Origin: Dactylellina haptotyla
Lineage: Eukaryota > Ascomycota > Orbiliomycetes > Orbiliales > Orbiliaceae
Assembly (NCBI GenBank): GCA_031310005.1
Contig: CM062384.1
Coordinates: 2,666,001-2,730,000, forward strand
Reading direction: 5' to 3'
Length of the DNA: 64,000 nt
In this document: piece by piece, positions 11,445-23,572 of the stretch
Numbering within the stretch: the first letter of the stretch is position 1
How the letters are laid out: every line of letters starts with the position of its first letter
Notes under the pieces: model-generated
What the model saw: the letters and a program-made list of their open reading frames with translations, nothing else
Databases searched by the model: none
What the model was told of the DNA's origin: nothing
Translations under genes and position numbers: made by a program

Positions 11445-12043
11445 ATGGCATCCAATCGCCCACAAAACGAGACACAGATATCTTCTTCACTCCCCGGCTT
11501 GACCCACCACATCACCACTCACAATAAGGATGGCAAAGCTATCATCTACTCGTCCGACCCTGCAAAATGGATCTCCTTATTTGACAACACTATGGCATTC
11601 AATGTCGTTTTCACTAACACATCCCCGCCTCAGCTATCAACTACTTCCGATATTGAAGCTCACAAAGAATTAATGGCAACCGGCGGGCCGGGTCTCACAC
11701 AGAAATCAGGCACGGTCTGTCGTATTGTAGATTTTGGGCCGGGAAAGGAGCCATTGATGCATCGTACTCAAAGCTTGGATTTCGGTGTTGTTTTAGAGGG
11801 AGAAGTTGAGATGGGGTTGGACGGTGGAGCTGGGGAGACGAGAAGGCTAAGACGAGGAGACGTGGCGGTGCAAAGGGGAACTAATCACGGCAAGTCTATT
11901 TTTGTTATCATTAAAATCACCACCCTGGCGAAATATCGTCGCTAACTTTGAGAACAGCTTGGCGAAATGTGACTCCAGAAAACGGTTGGGCTCGAATGTT
12001 GTTCGTGCTCCAGGCTGCGCAAGATATTGAAATCGAAGGTTAG
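11445..12043 (+). CDS. Small cupin-fold protein
   Basis: Two exons (11445-11889, 11958-12043) encode 176 residues. The core has the cupin pattern: PLMHRTQSLDFGVVLEGEVE, then RRLRRGDVAVQRGTNH at the second motif, and a C-terminal strand AWRNVTPENGWARMLFVL completed by exon 2. The family is a single-domain beta-barrel found across fungi, often beside secondary-metabolism or detoxification genes. The reaction is not known and metal binding is uncertain, as only some of the usual His/Glu ligands are evident. The intron begins GCAAGT at 11890, a GC-AG intron; this is the only splice that restores the conserved last strand, because reading through gives a stop soon after. Confidence 0.8.
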
Positions 12044-12687
12044 AATCTGGGAGAAAGTTTGGAGAATGCTGACGAGAAGGAAAGGGAAGGCCTCAGACAG
12101 AAATAATAGGATTTTAGTTGAAGTCCTAGAATTTAATGTTATCTAGGTTTTGTAATGGGTTCAATTTGATGCTGTAAAATATTTGACCTTTTGCATGCGT
12201 AAATTTGCTGTGGATTATGTTGCAATTCTAAGAACTCCAAAGTTTAGCAACACCAATAAACAGAAGAACCAGTAGTATCTTGCATAGCGCCGGTCCTGAG
12301 TGCGAACACCTAACCAATGTCTGTAGTGACGCAATTGTGCACGCTAGTGCAAAAGTGCGTAATTCCATTGATTTCGGAGACTGTGTAGGGTTCTAATGAG
12401 GCTTAAAGGCTTCCCCTCCCAATAATCCGGATTGGCTCCGTTAGGGTTATATCCTAAAAGATAAATAGCTAGAGCGAATCCTTGATAGTAATATTATATT
12501 TATGGCTAGTTCTCGTCTAAGTTTATATAAATGTCAATAGCTAGTAACTAGCTCCAGCGATTCGTAGTTGTTACATATTTATATTGCTTAAATTTATAAC
12601 ATATAATAATCACTATTAACTATATATACTCCAAGATAATACCAAGAGCTCCCTCTTTCGATCACTTATCAGAAAACCAGTCCATAA
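12044..12687. other. AT-rich intergenic with one diverged repeat copy
   Basis: This stretch separates the convergent ends of the cupin gene and the 12688-13522 gene. The only structure I see is the repeat copy at about 12298-12410; the remainder (12440-12660) is strongly AT-rich without coding potential. Confidence 0.5.
12298..12410 (+). repeat. Diverged dispersed repeat, copy A
   Basis: About 105 bases align with 16408-16512 in the same orientation. Shared blocks include GACGCAATT, GTGCACGCT, and AATTCCATTGATTTCGG. Many differences are G/A or C/T transitions (for example GCTGGCGCGAAG in copy B against GCTAGTGCAAAA here), as expected from repeat-induced point mutation. The origin of the repeat is unknown. 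Confidence 0.6.
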
Positions 12688-13522
12688 TTATGGATCACCG
12701 TCTTTATCTGATGTACGTATTCCACCATGATATTCTGGGAGACCCTGGCTTTCGGGCGCCGTCTTCGTATTTCTCCGTCCCCTTTTTCGAACTAGGAGGA
12801 ATGTCGCAGCGATAGTAACTAGAATGGCTACGACACCTACTCCAACAGCGATGCCCGCGATACCCCCGGTCGATAGCGGGGCTCGAGCGTGTGAAGTCTG
12901 TGTAATTTCGTGGAAGATAACGGTGGTAATGCTACGCGTGGCCGTAACTGTGATAGTGCTAGGTGCAACCGTGGGTTCGGTGGCCCGCGTCTCAAAGAGC
13001 GTTAAGTCGGATGATTTCCACCTGATTTGAAAGCCTGGAACCGACGTTGTTGCCGAACGCTCTCCACTTCCACTTATAGCAAGCGCACTCGCACCGTAAA
13101 TCGTTCTCTCAGCATCCAAAGGCAAACAAAAATAGCCACTAAATTCGGAGAATGCTGTATTAACAACTATGCAGGATTTTATGTTAACTGAAGCTTATAT
13201 ATACACCATACCTTGGAACGCAAAGGGCAGCCGTTTCTCCTGCATTGATCGGCTCAAAGTTCATCGTTTGTCCCTGGGCTGTGCAACCAACTGTATAACC
13301 AGAAGGGCATATGCCCGGAGAGTAATAGCCGTTACCGTACCATACCTCATTGTATCTGGGAGGAGCACAGCCGTCAGTAGGTGTGGGCCCCTGAAAGGTG
13401 ACGATTCTATCACAGTCCGCTGGGGGCGTCCAGATGGTGGTCAAAGGAACGGCAAGACGAACGCCCGAACGCCCCTCACCCAGCCCAGTAGCCAGCACGA
13501 TTGTTGTCATCGTTTCCACCAA
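12688..13522 (-). CDS. Single-span Thr-rich cell-surface protein
   Basis: Two exons (13207-13522, 12688-13154) give 260 residues. The N-terminal half is an extracellular-type domain with spaced cysteines (PADCDRIVTF, DGCAPPRYNEVWYGNGYYSP, CPSGYTVGC). A Thr/Val stalk follows (ATEPTVAPSTITVTATRSIT), then a transmembrane helix (GGIAGIAVGVGVVAILVTIA) and a short basic cytoplasmic tail (VRKRGRR). This architecture is a large, poorly characterised fungal family of presumed wall or surface proteins. The second GT (GTGTAT at 13206) was used as donor because the first, GTATGG, gives a frame with an early stop. The annotated N-terminus is not a strong signal peptide, so a further 5' exon is possible. 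Confidence 0.75.
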
Positions 13523-14734
13523 AAATTAGCAAGTTTAGATGTTGAAAACGAGGAGGCTAGTATATATGTACGAATTAATATATCTACAGGAGCGATAAAT
13601 CGTCAATGCAGGCCTGAGAAATGGAGGGTTGACGAGATTAAATAGATTTACAGCCTTTCAGAAAGGCGTACATTTGGCCTGCGATGCTTTCACCTGCACG
13701 ACCCGCCAATTCATGATAGCCCTCAGCCGCCTTTCAGAAAATGGGACTGGACCCCCGCCGACCCCGTGCCAAGGTTCTCGCGAAAGTGGCGCCAAGTTAT
13801 GTCGTCGGAAACATCACCGTTGGGGCTCGATCTAGCTTCTGACGCAGCCGCTATCTTTACGACGGCATATGGTGTCGGTTTTGGCACGCCACTTGAGGAA
13901 GCTTGGAAGAGGCGAACTGATAGGACGCTATTATATTGTCTTTGCGTCGCTTCCTGAGATGAATCTTTATGAGTATTCTAGCACCAGCTGTATAGTAAAT
14001 GCGGTATTCTTTAAACATCTCCCAGCCGCGTGGGAAGAAATCTGAACTGTGTTTCCGCTGTAGCTTAACTTGCGAATCAAGTCTTCTTTCGCATGCACGT
14101 AGGCTCTGATAAACATATTTGCATAATTTCAGAAAGGGTGGCAAGAAGCTCAGCGAGCTTTTACTTTTGCGATAAAATTTTGTTTCTGGCCTCCTAAATA
14201 TCGCAGCCTTCTCAATATCGGGCTTTGAGTTTGGGATTGATGGGGCAATACGTCGTATCCTGTGCAGGATAGAGGGCTGAAAAGGCGGCGAGTCTTCAGG
14301 CTTTTTATATTTACTTGAATTCGGCGGAAGATTCAAATGTAGAACCGGGGATAGAATTGGGAAGTATATAGTTAGTTTACAATCTATTTCTTTATTCCCA
14401 CCCTAATCATATGCGATGTAGTAGTGAAAGCGATTGATTCTCACTGCAATAATACAACAAGAATATGAATCGATTTGGGGGATCGGCTATTATTCCAAGG
14501 TTTTTTTCCCTTTGAAATCTATCTTTCTGTTTCGCCTTCATACCTCAGCCTCAAGATTTCGTAGAAGATTCGGCTTAATCGCTTATCGGTGCCCTCAGCG
14601 ATAAATTCTCCAGCCTTGCGACGAGTAGCAATGGCCTTCAAATCGTTCCCACCCTCATACCGCCGCTCGCTTCGCTCAGCCAATCCTGCCGCGACATTGG
14701 TTACACAACGAATCTGGTGGCAGGGCCAAGCCCT
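13523..14734. other. Intergenic, gene-poor
   Basis: No supported gene. A 159-codon reverse-strand frame at 13857-14336 is Lys/Ser/Pro-rich, shows no domain and lies in AT-rich sequence, so I do not call it. Confidence 0.4.
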
Positions 14735-14925
14735 TGGACGGCTGCGGCTGGTATCTATTTGAGCGCTGTGCCGTGGATCTGCGATGAACTAGACCCTTTG
14801 AGTCGGAAATGCTCGCGATCGGGACAATGAATTTTGCCTACTCATAAATGCGAGTAAACATTCTATCCCGCTCTTTCAAACTTACCTGGGCCTCCCAACT
14901 TGGGCTCAAACGACTTTATCAACCA
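14735..14925 (+). pseudogene. Decayed 5' fragment of a Thr-rich surface-protein gene
   Basis: About 190 bases resemble the first exon of the intact gene at 16795 (its bases about 16865-17040). Matching blocks in the same order are GGTATCT, GAACTaGACCCTTT, TTgCCTACTCA, ATTCTATCCC and CAAACTTACCTGGGCCTCCCA. Stops and indels interrupt the frame, and no Thr-rich repeat region follows. It is a partial, decayed duplicate about 2 kb upstream of the live copy. Confidence 0.65.
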
Positions 14926-16407
14926 ATTTTCGAAGGCCAAGATTTTGCGGACCCGAGCGGCCGCCTGGCTTGGGACATTACATCTATTCATTTAGCATGA
15001 GGAAAATGTCGACGTCGGAACCAAGCCTCGAGTTAGTAGATATAATATCAAATATCGCAATCGCTCGGATAACTTAGTCGCAGTCTCTTCCGGTCGAGAA
15101 CGAAACATTCGCTATCGTGGGGGAAGTACGCCAATTGAAGGCCATATTCATTCATGAGCTTTTATTGACGCAGATTGAGGACCCAGTTTATACATGTATT
15201 TTTACAGTTGTGCAAAGGAATTGCGATTAGGCTTTCTCCAAATAAATGCGAACTTGCTCATACTCGGCAGCTAAAGCCTCAATGCGTGCTAACAGGGCCA
15301 CAGATGATGGGGTCTTGCGGGGAAACACGTGGTGGATCCGCCGCCCGACGAAATATTCAGTGAAACTTGCAAGCACACCTAAGGTTTAGTGAAACTGCGA
15401 TGCAAGTTTATGTCATTCAAAACATTCTAGTCAACATGCGGCGCTATATAGATACACAATCCCAGATAACATTTTTATCAGTTGTATCCAAGAAGGGGGA
15501 TGGTTCTATATTCGTGACAAATATTTGATCTTTGCCAAGAACGGATACACTAGTACTAGTAACCGAATTAAGCGAAAGCTTATAAGATATTGGCAAATAT
15601 TTTCAAATTGACCCATTACCCCTCCGGCGGTACAGAGCCTGAGAGGTTTGTTTGCGATTTGATAAACCGAAATTCGAATTAATTCGCCACTCTTATTTTC
15701 GTCCGAGTATACTATTATTTAGAAGAACTACTTTGCGTCTTCAACCTGCTTGCACACTAGCACGTTGTCAAGCAGACTATATCGCCAACCAGCTGGTTGG
15801 AATGCAGAATGGAGAGTCACCAATACCAAACCAAGAATGGCGAATTGGGTGGAGCTGCATCAAGGCTGGCCTCGCTTCTTGATTTGCGTTTGGACGGAAC
15901 TGACAACACTCCATGTCTGCCTGAGAATTTAAAAAAGCCTTTTATGCGGACAAGGTGCAAGGGACTAAATATTGAGGAGGAAACCCAACAAACTGATTAG
16001 ATGGATCAGTTGATCAAGAGACCTGAGATACCGAGTTTGTAAGGGGTTTCCCTCCGGGGCGGCGAAGCCTCTCGGTTTAAGTAGAAAAGCATAGACTCTC
16101 TCACGGTGGTGCTGTGGATAAAGGCTACAAATTTGAAGAACTCCAAAGCTGAACGACACTATTCAAAAAGAAGAATTGCCAAATTTTGTATATGCGGCTG
16201 GAAATCACATCGTGCGGAGAACGCTAAGTTGCATGAAGCTTACCTAAATATGTCTTTTTTTCGCGGGCTTCGCCGATCAGTTTGCTAATCAACATGCTGC
16301 AATCAGAAGGGCTGATCCGGTTCACGGGTTTCTCTGACCTCGCTCAGAACGGGAATGAACGTGAGAATGCGAACTGTCGCTAAAGCCGATAGTGCCAATT
16401 TCCACAA
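14926..16407. other. Intergenic, gene-poor
   Basis: Short open frames only, none with a recognisable family or convincing start. Presumably degraded duplicated sequence and the far upstream region of the Thr-rich surface gene. Confidence 0.4.
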
Positions 16408-16512
16408 GATGTAAACACCCAATCAGTATCGACGCAATTCGTGCACGCTGGCGCGAAGTATGCAATTCCATTGATTTCGGGTCTGTGCAGGGCTCGACTG
16501 AGACCCGAGCTG
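16408..16512 (+). repeat. Diverged dispersed repeat, copy B
   Basis: Partner of the copy at 12298-12410, less AT-rich and so probably nearer the ancestral sequence. It ends about 280 bases before the start of the Thr-rich surface gene. A 19-base poly(A) run at 16655-16673 follows at some distance. Confidence 0.6.
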
Positions 16513-16654
16513 ATCGCATCGGTTCTGTCAGGGGTCAGGGGTGCTTCCTAAAAGGGAAATGGCGGGAATTACAACGCACCTGCACGATCTCGATCTCGCG
16601 CACTGTTGAATTCTCAGCCGCGCAGCAATAGGCTCCGGATGAAAAGCTTAGCAC

Positions 16655-16673
16655 AAAAAAAAAAAAAAAAAAA
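16655..16673 (+). repeat. Poly(A) run, 19 bases
   Basis: Uninterrupted run of 19 adenines about 120 bases before the Thr-rich surface gene start. It could be the tail of a retroposed sequence, or a nucleosome-excluding promoter tract. I found no target-site duplication. Confidence 0.7.
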
Positions 16674-16794
16674 GATAATTGATGGAAACAAGGGGATCCA
16701 TTCGTATAAGTAGCAAAGCCAGGACTTCTCATGGACTTTGCCGAAGCGAGCCTATTACCCAGGCCGTCCAGCTCATATACACAAATTCGCAGTA

Positions 16795-18981
16795 ATGTTG
16801 ACATCCAATTTATTGAGAGTTGCGCTGTTTCACGCCCTAACGACGTCTGCCATACCCATTCCCAAGTGGTTAGGTATCTCTTTTAATCCTGCGCTATGGC
16901 TTCGCAGCGAACTGGACCCTTTAAGTAGGAGAGACGTTTGCAATGCGGATAACCTACTTCGCCTACTCAGAAATCCGACTAACCTCCCGGATTCTATCCC
17001 CTTCTGTCAAACTTACCTGGGCCTCCCAGCTTCTACGACATATGTGACTGTCGCACCGACATTGTAAGATACCCCCCAGAAAACCGCTATAATAATGGCA
17101 AACTAAACGGCCTTCTGTAGAACCCAAACGGAGCATACGGTTGTCACTGTGGAGTCCGATGTCACAAAGACGAACACCGTCACAAAGACGAATACTGCTA
17201 CGGCGACGAACACAAAGACAAATACTAATGTCATAACAGAGACAGACTACGTCGTAGAGACTAAATATGCTACTGAGGTTTACGAAACAACCGCAACCGT
17301 GGGCATCACCAATACGGATACCGCTACACAGACCGACTGGGCTACAGATGTCTCGATTGCGGTTATCGTCGTGACCGTTACCGTCCCGGCAACGGCTGTT
17401 GTAACGGAATATGCTACGGCCACGGAAAAGCAAACTGCCACAAAGACAAATGTCGATACTGTTACCGCCACAGACACTCAGACAGATCGAAAGACTATCA
17501 CCAATACGGTCACATCCACATCGGTTGAGACTGATATTACCACTCTCACTTCTCTGATAACCACAACGGATTCAACTACGACAAAGGTTGTAGTCCAGAC
17601 CACCAGCCAGACTGACACTGCTACGACTCGCCAAACTGTGACAACCCCAACGACGGTATGGACGACGATTGTTATTGAAACCGTGACAAGAACTACCGGC
17701 ACCACCACCACTACCGAGCTATTCACATCAACGAAGACCGTTACCGCAGTCGCCGTGACCAGTCCTTCAACAATTCCCCTAAAGAAGCGCGCGAACAAGA
17801 CCCCGGTAGCAGACCAGGTCGCCAGTTATCCTGCTTCCCGTATATCGAGCGGGTGTCGTTGCCTGACACTTCCTGAGAACTGGGTTACCAACACCGTAAC
17901 GCAAGGTGTAACAGAAACGAAGACGGTGACTAGCAGCACGACCATCACGGACACTGTCAGCGAAACGAAAACGAACACCGCTTCGGCTACCGAAACCGTC
18001 GCAGCAACAATAACCGAAAGCCAAACTGTGACGGAGGATGCAACTATCACTACATCTTTGACGACCACAGAGTCGGAAACAGAGACGGCGACATCCACGA
18101 ATGTTGTGACCGAGACGGATAAAATCACATTCACAACATCGCTTACGCAGACTACTTCTAGCTCAGTCACGGAGACGAGTACCGAGACCTCCACGGAAAC
18201 GGATACAACCACTCTCACTGAGCAGGCTACTATCACTGAATCGCTCACCAGTACCGATCATGTGACGGAAACTCTATCCCTAACTTCAACTGCCACAGAC
18301 GTAAAAGTCGTCTCCCAGACGTCCTTCTCTACGGATGTTTCTCTATCAACAGTTAGAGTTACCGCGACTCTCACCACATCTTCCACACAGACGATTCTCA
18401 CTACTGTCTACGTTTCTGTCACTGACACGGTGGCATCAACTGTGAGCAAATCAACCAGTACCACCAATATCATCTCAACGATCACTTCCTTCTCAACAGT
18501 CACCATCTCCTCTACAACTACAATCACGACTACTGAGACTCAAACCGCTTACAAAACATTCAAAATCACCTACAACGTCAACAGTGGCCAACCTCAAAGA
18601 TTCCTTGGCTTCGACCAGAGCCCCGCCCTACTTACGGGACTGCAAGTTACTCAAGCTACAGACGCGGCTGTGTTTTACGTTCAGGGTAACTACATCGTTA
18701 CTCTTGTCAGTGGAGTGCCATATTATCCAGTTCACATATCACCACCGGGAGGAACTGGGTCTGCAGCAGCGTCCTGGCAGTGGAAGCCTTTGGTAGCCAT
18801 CAACGCTGCTGGGCAAACTAGGGATACAGGAAGCGTTGGGGTGAATAATATGGTTTCTTTCGGCTTCTCATCTGGCGTTCAAGTTATTTATTGCAATCCT
18901 GGCAACAATAAGCAATTGAAAATTGGAAGTCCTAATTCCGCCTGTCTGGGTATTCCCGCATTTTCCGCAGTCTATATTTAA
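16795..18981 (+). CDS. Large Thr-rich surface protein (adhesin-like)
   Basis: Two exons (16795-17063, 17121-18981) give 709 residues. The start ATG at 16795 opens a signal peptide (MLTSNLLRVALFHALTTSA). A short N-terminal domain with two cysteines follows (RRDVCNADNLLRLL, PFCQTYLGLPAS). Then come two long Thr/Ser/Val/Glu-rich tracts with alternating Thr (TKTNTVTKTNTAT type), separated by a cysteine hinge PASRISSGCRCLTLPENW, a motif common in fungal wall proteins. The last 140 residues form a Thr-poor globular domain (from TYNVNSGQPQRFLGF to the end) that I do not recognise. There is no obvious GPI signal. Heavily O-mannosylated, extended wall proteins have this composition. Related fragments lie at 14735 and 23573. 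Confidence 0.82.
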
Positions 18982-19291
18982 AGATTCTAATGTATATTGT
19001 TAAAATTTACATTTACAGACACTGTATAATATTACATAAGATATAATTCTGACCTTTATGAGTTCTATGAAGGGTTCTGAAGGACAATTGTAATGTTTAG
19101 TATGTACACTAAGTTTTCTATTTTCTGACTACTCGAGGGTGATAACTACAGCAGACAATGGTTTGAATGAAGTGTTATATACACTAAAATATACATCCGA
19201 GCCAACCCTGGTCATAAGAGATAATTTTTTGTACCTTGCACTGAAATCATGAGAGTTCCCAGCGGATTCGTTTACTCAATCATAGTTAATC
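18982..19291. other. Short intergenic between convergent genes
   Basis: About 310 AT-rich bases between the stops of the Thr-rich gene and the reverse-strand GH5 gene. Presumably holds both 3' UTRs; no strong hairpin seen. Confidence 0.5.
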
Positions 19292-20808
19292 TTACGATAT
19301 CCATTTTGGTACGAAGCATTTTTGCACAAGGTATGTATCGGTGTTGCCGTTTGGAACCTCGGTCAAGACATAGTTCCAAGATGGTTGAAATCCACCTGCA
19401 GACCAAGAAGTCCATCCAAGATAAACGTCATTGTTCGCACTAAATTTAAACAAAACATTAGCTTCTATTCATCCAAAAATTGCTGAGATTGATAGCAAAG
19501 GAAGAACGGTGGGGATCGAAGGCCAAGTAGGAATTCATGTAACTGCAGGGGATTGATTATACGCACTTGAGAAAGTCCAAAAGCTGGCACATGTATGTAA
19601 CACAGCTATCGACATTACCACCACCAGTTTCGGATAGAAGGGCTTGTCTTCCGACACTTCGAAGCCAAGTTGCCAGTGGTTGGAAAGCGTTGTCAATACT
19701 ATTCGTAACGCAGTCGGCGTGGGTACCGGAATTATCGGAGTCTAGGTATTTGTGGACATCAAAGACAAGGTTGTTCTTTGAGCCGTCCGGGTTGGTGATT
19801 TGATTAAGCAGAGCACCAGACCCATTGCTGACGAATTCCGCGGCGGATGTCCATCCATTACCAGGTAACAATATCATCTGCGAGGTTGCTCCAGTGTTTC
19901 TGATCGCATTAACAACCTTCTGAACGGTAGCAGCCCAAGTATTGATATTAATATCATGGGGTTCGTTCATGATGCCAAAGACAACCCGGCTTTGGCCAGC
20001 GTACTTCCTGGCTAGTTGGGTCCAAAGCGAAATGAATTGGTCATCCGTAGGACCACCTTGACCAATAACTCCACCATTCCAACGTGCATAATTATGAACA
20101 TCGACGATGCACATTGCGCCAAGATTCAGGCACCCTTGGACGAGCCTGTCGTATTTTCCAAAATTATTAGAATCGAGAGTGCCTCCTAAGTTATTGTTGA
20201 GGAGGAATTGCCAGCCGGCCGGGAGGCGGAAGATGTTGAACTTGTCATCATTTACGAAATGTTGCATCTGAGTTACGCCAGTTGACGATACGTCGATAAT
20301 CTCCGGCATATTTTGAGTACCTGTGGTTGCCATTCCAAAGTCGAAGCCGGCAATATTGACACCAGCATACTTAACCTTCTTTTTAGTTGAACTGCCGGTT
20401 GTGGTGGTAGTCGTGCGCGTGGTAGTCGTTCTGGTAGACGTCGTTGTTGTTGCTTTCGTGGTTGTTACTACACAATAATTTAGACCCTATGATTAAAGCC
20501 ATGCCCGTAGGAAATAAAGTAATAAAAAAGATGATTTATACCTGATCCGGGAAGGCACTGAGAGTAGTAAGGATTTTGTGCGACGCAAGAGTATCCAGAG
20601 ACACAAGTTGTTGGCCCAGTCCAACCGATCCCGCCGCCTACCGCCGCCAGTTAAGTATTAGAAATGTTGTCGCCTGAAGCTAGAAATAGTAACCGACCGC
20701 TTCGATGTTGCGTGAGAACTTACATTGACCCCAAGCAGTTTGTTGACCGAAACAATGACCAGCTAAAGTGGACAAAGTCAAGAGAGAAATTTTGGAGAGA
20801 ACACCCAT
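19292..20808 (-). CDS. CBM1-GH5 endo-beta-1,4-glucanase
   Basis: Four exons (20724-20808, 20542-20637, 19567-20467, 19292-19439) give 409 residues. Signal peptide [21 protein letters not shown] is followed by CBM1 (QTAWGQ, intron, [22 protein letters not shown]), a Thr/Arg linker, and GH5 from [14 protein letters not shown]. The acid/base lies in IMNEPHD and the nucleophile in LLSETGGGN. The last exon ([17 protein letters not shown]) restores the conserved C-terminal barrel strand after an acceptor at 19440. It acts outside the cell on cellulose. The closest relative in the window is the gene at 1-1487; the proteins align along their length but share few intron positions. Confidence 0.95.
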
Positions 20809-23572
20809 TTTTATGTAGCGAAGAAGATTCTCGGATGGAAGTATACAGACTAATTGAATGAACCGATTTTAAATTTTGACGGACTTGTATGGCACAGGAG
20901 AGATCAAAAGGTGCAAAATCATATGATTTTATATTCGTTCCAGCATTGAATATAAGATGTTTCCCCACTGCACCGCGATCTCCTAGGTGTATTGATTTTG
21001 GTATACAGATCACATAAACCCTATTTCTTCGCTGAAATTTGTATTTGGAGTCCGGAAGTATAACGCAATTCGCCGCGCGGCCCTGTTTTCAAAGGCTATC
21101 TACCTGTTGAATCGCCTAGACTCTAATCGTCTTCCTTCGATATTCCGATACTATTCCTGAGAAATATGACCAGGTTTACAACTGAATATCTTTCGTGATC
21201 GTCGATCCTAGCATAGATGCGTAGATTGTCTGCGTATATCTCGTTTTTTCCATTTTAGGCTTGCCGGCCCGTCAGATTTGACGTCTTGAAGAAAAAAAGA
21301 GTCTTCTAGAATAATATTCCACCTATACCATCACTTGATTGTACACTCGGCAGCTCGTAAAGTATCTCCACTTTAGGAATTAATCAATAGTAAACTCAAG
21401 GTAGAATACCAGTGTCAAGCATTATACGGTTTTTAAATCATGGTTCAAAATAACCTTTGAAATCTTATCCAAGCTGCTGGGCCTAGATATTAGATTATAT
21501 CCCATGTAAATTCAACATGCGCATACCCACCAAGGAGAGTTTATGCTACCGGAAATTTTAACCTTGTATCGGTATGTTGGATACGGACACCCTGGTATAT
21601 GGACACCCTATTGTTGCAATGTAGGGAGCGGATAAGTGAGTTGTTGGAATAAGCCGATAGATTGGTCATGTGCTCCAACTTGCAGGGGTTTTGCGTTACC
21701 ACGTACCTTGAAAAGCGTATTATACATGTTTTACAAAGCAGGGTTGTCTCGTAGACCCAGGGGCTACATGGCAAGGCTGATTAGACAAGATTTCGAGATA
21801 AAAGTTATAGTCTATTTCAACCAAGGCTCCGTTTCGGTAGAACCCATACCGAGTTCCGGTGAACCCAATGCCGAGCATTAGTAGTGGAATTAGGGTGTGT
21901 ATATAAATATCTGCAACCAGGAATACTCCATCAACGAGACTTTAGCCGCCGCGGCGCCGCATGGCTAGTTCCGAACACCATTATAATGCTGCTTAATTTC
22001 CGGAATACCGCTTATCATTGGTTATAAGTTGTCTAGCTATCGTCAAGGGTTTGTGAAAAAATAACGGGTTTCGCCTGCTTCTTAAAATTATGAAATATAA
22101 TGAAGATTAGATAAGCATTAATATTAATACGTATTTTGTGTTGCCATGCTTGCGAGGCCAGTACCATTTATGTATAATGCACGTCGACCTGTCTTGTTGA
22201 TGTATCACTGACTGATTGATAAGTTACGTCATCTCGATGAGAATTCCAATCGAAGTTGCAACACCGATCCATAGTTGGCTAAGAGACTCACCCGCCACTT
22301 GGTCGCACGGCCCATGCGCCATCGGCTGAGAAACAAGCAAGGGATCCTGAAGCTTGTCTGCGAGGCCGGAGCCCCGGACAGTTTATCCATGGTTCCAAAA
22401 ACGTCGCCTTGGTATACAATCCCTAAAACAAATCATCACAAATTCCAGCATCCCACAACGTTCCAAACCTATTCCATCTCCATACAATGCGATCATGATA
22501 GGTCTGGACTTCAAAAGTGTGTTGGCTTTATTTTGACAGCTTTTGCACTATAGGCGACAAAGAAACTGGAAGAGTGGGGTTCCGGGACATGCCTAAATCT
22601 ACTAGATCTAGATTATATATACTGATGGGTAAAATTTAGAACATCATAATTTGTATGTGCCATTAGAAGCTATAGAAACCCTGCAGGTGGTATTTAACCC
22701 TTATTCAGCCGTGCCCTAGGCATTGCGAATATGTTGCCAGCCTTGGCAAATGACTACCGAAAATGCTACCCGATGGTTAGAGAGCCAATTTGATGCAATG
22801 CATTCATTTCATTGCATAGCACGTCTGGCAATGGAGACTACCATTGTATATGCGCATGTGAAAGGGAAATTTCTCCAAATCGCTAATAGGCTGCACAATT
22901 TTTTCGGACTGTAATTGCTCTCTAGAATATTATTGTGGGGTCATGGTTTCTATCTTGCCACTTAAAAATTGCAACAAACGTCTACAAAAACCGCCGTTTT
23001 GCGTGTAAATAGTTTACGATACTAGACACTCAAATATGATATGAAATCAGGTTTGAAATGTCATAGAACAACGTTAAAAAAGATCTAGCTAAAGGGGGAA
23101 GTTAAAACCCTTAAGCACAATAACATCGTCTACAATAAGGGTTTGGCTGTCAGGGCTACTTTTCTTTCACAGCCGCTGACATATAGATACTCTCAGTCAC
23201 TGCAGTCTTTCAGAACTTCATGCTCTACAAGAAGTACGCTAACGTTCGTTTTGTTCACCCAGCACCACATCCGATAAACTTCAGAGCCGCACTCTTGTTG
23301 AGGTCCGGAAACATCGGCGGGAAGACATTCTTTATTGGCACCTCTATCAACGATCAAGTTAGACGAAAATCTGCTGGATTGCATTCCGAAGCTCCTACAT
23401 AAGAGTTTTCGCTAGCTGCCCTAGCCGAATAGGCTAAATAGTGGCCATCTTTAATCAATTTTAGACATTTAGAGTGCACTTCCGCCATTCTTGTATACCA
23501 ATCGGCCGCTGGAATCGACGGAGCACGCGCGAATGGAGCATTTGGTCGGAGGGCAAATGCCTCAAAGGCCAG
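20809..23572. other. Long AT-rich gene-poor stretch
   Basis: No supported gene in about 2.7 kb. Open frames are under 100 codons, mostly without ATG, with no family motif. Base composition and lack of frames fit decayed, possibly RIP-mutated, sequence. Confidence 0.45.

Noticed and set aside
13857-14336. 159-codon reverse-strand frame
   Set aside because: Low-complexity Lys/Ser/Pro sequence in AT-rich DNA, no conserved start or domain.
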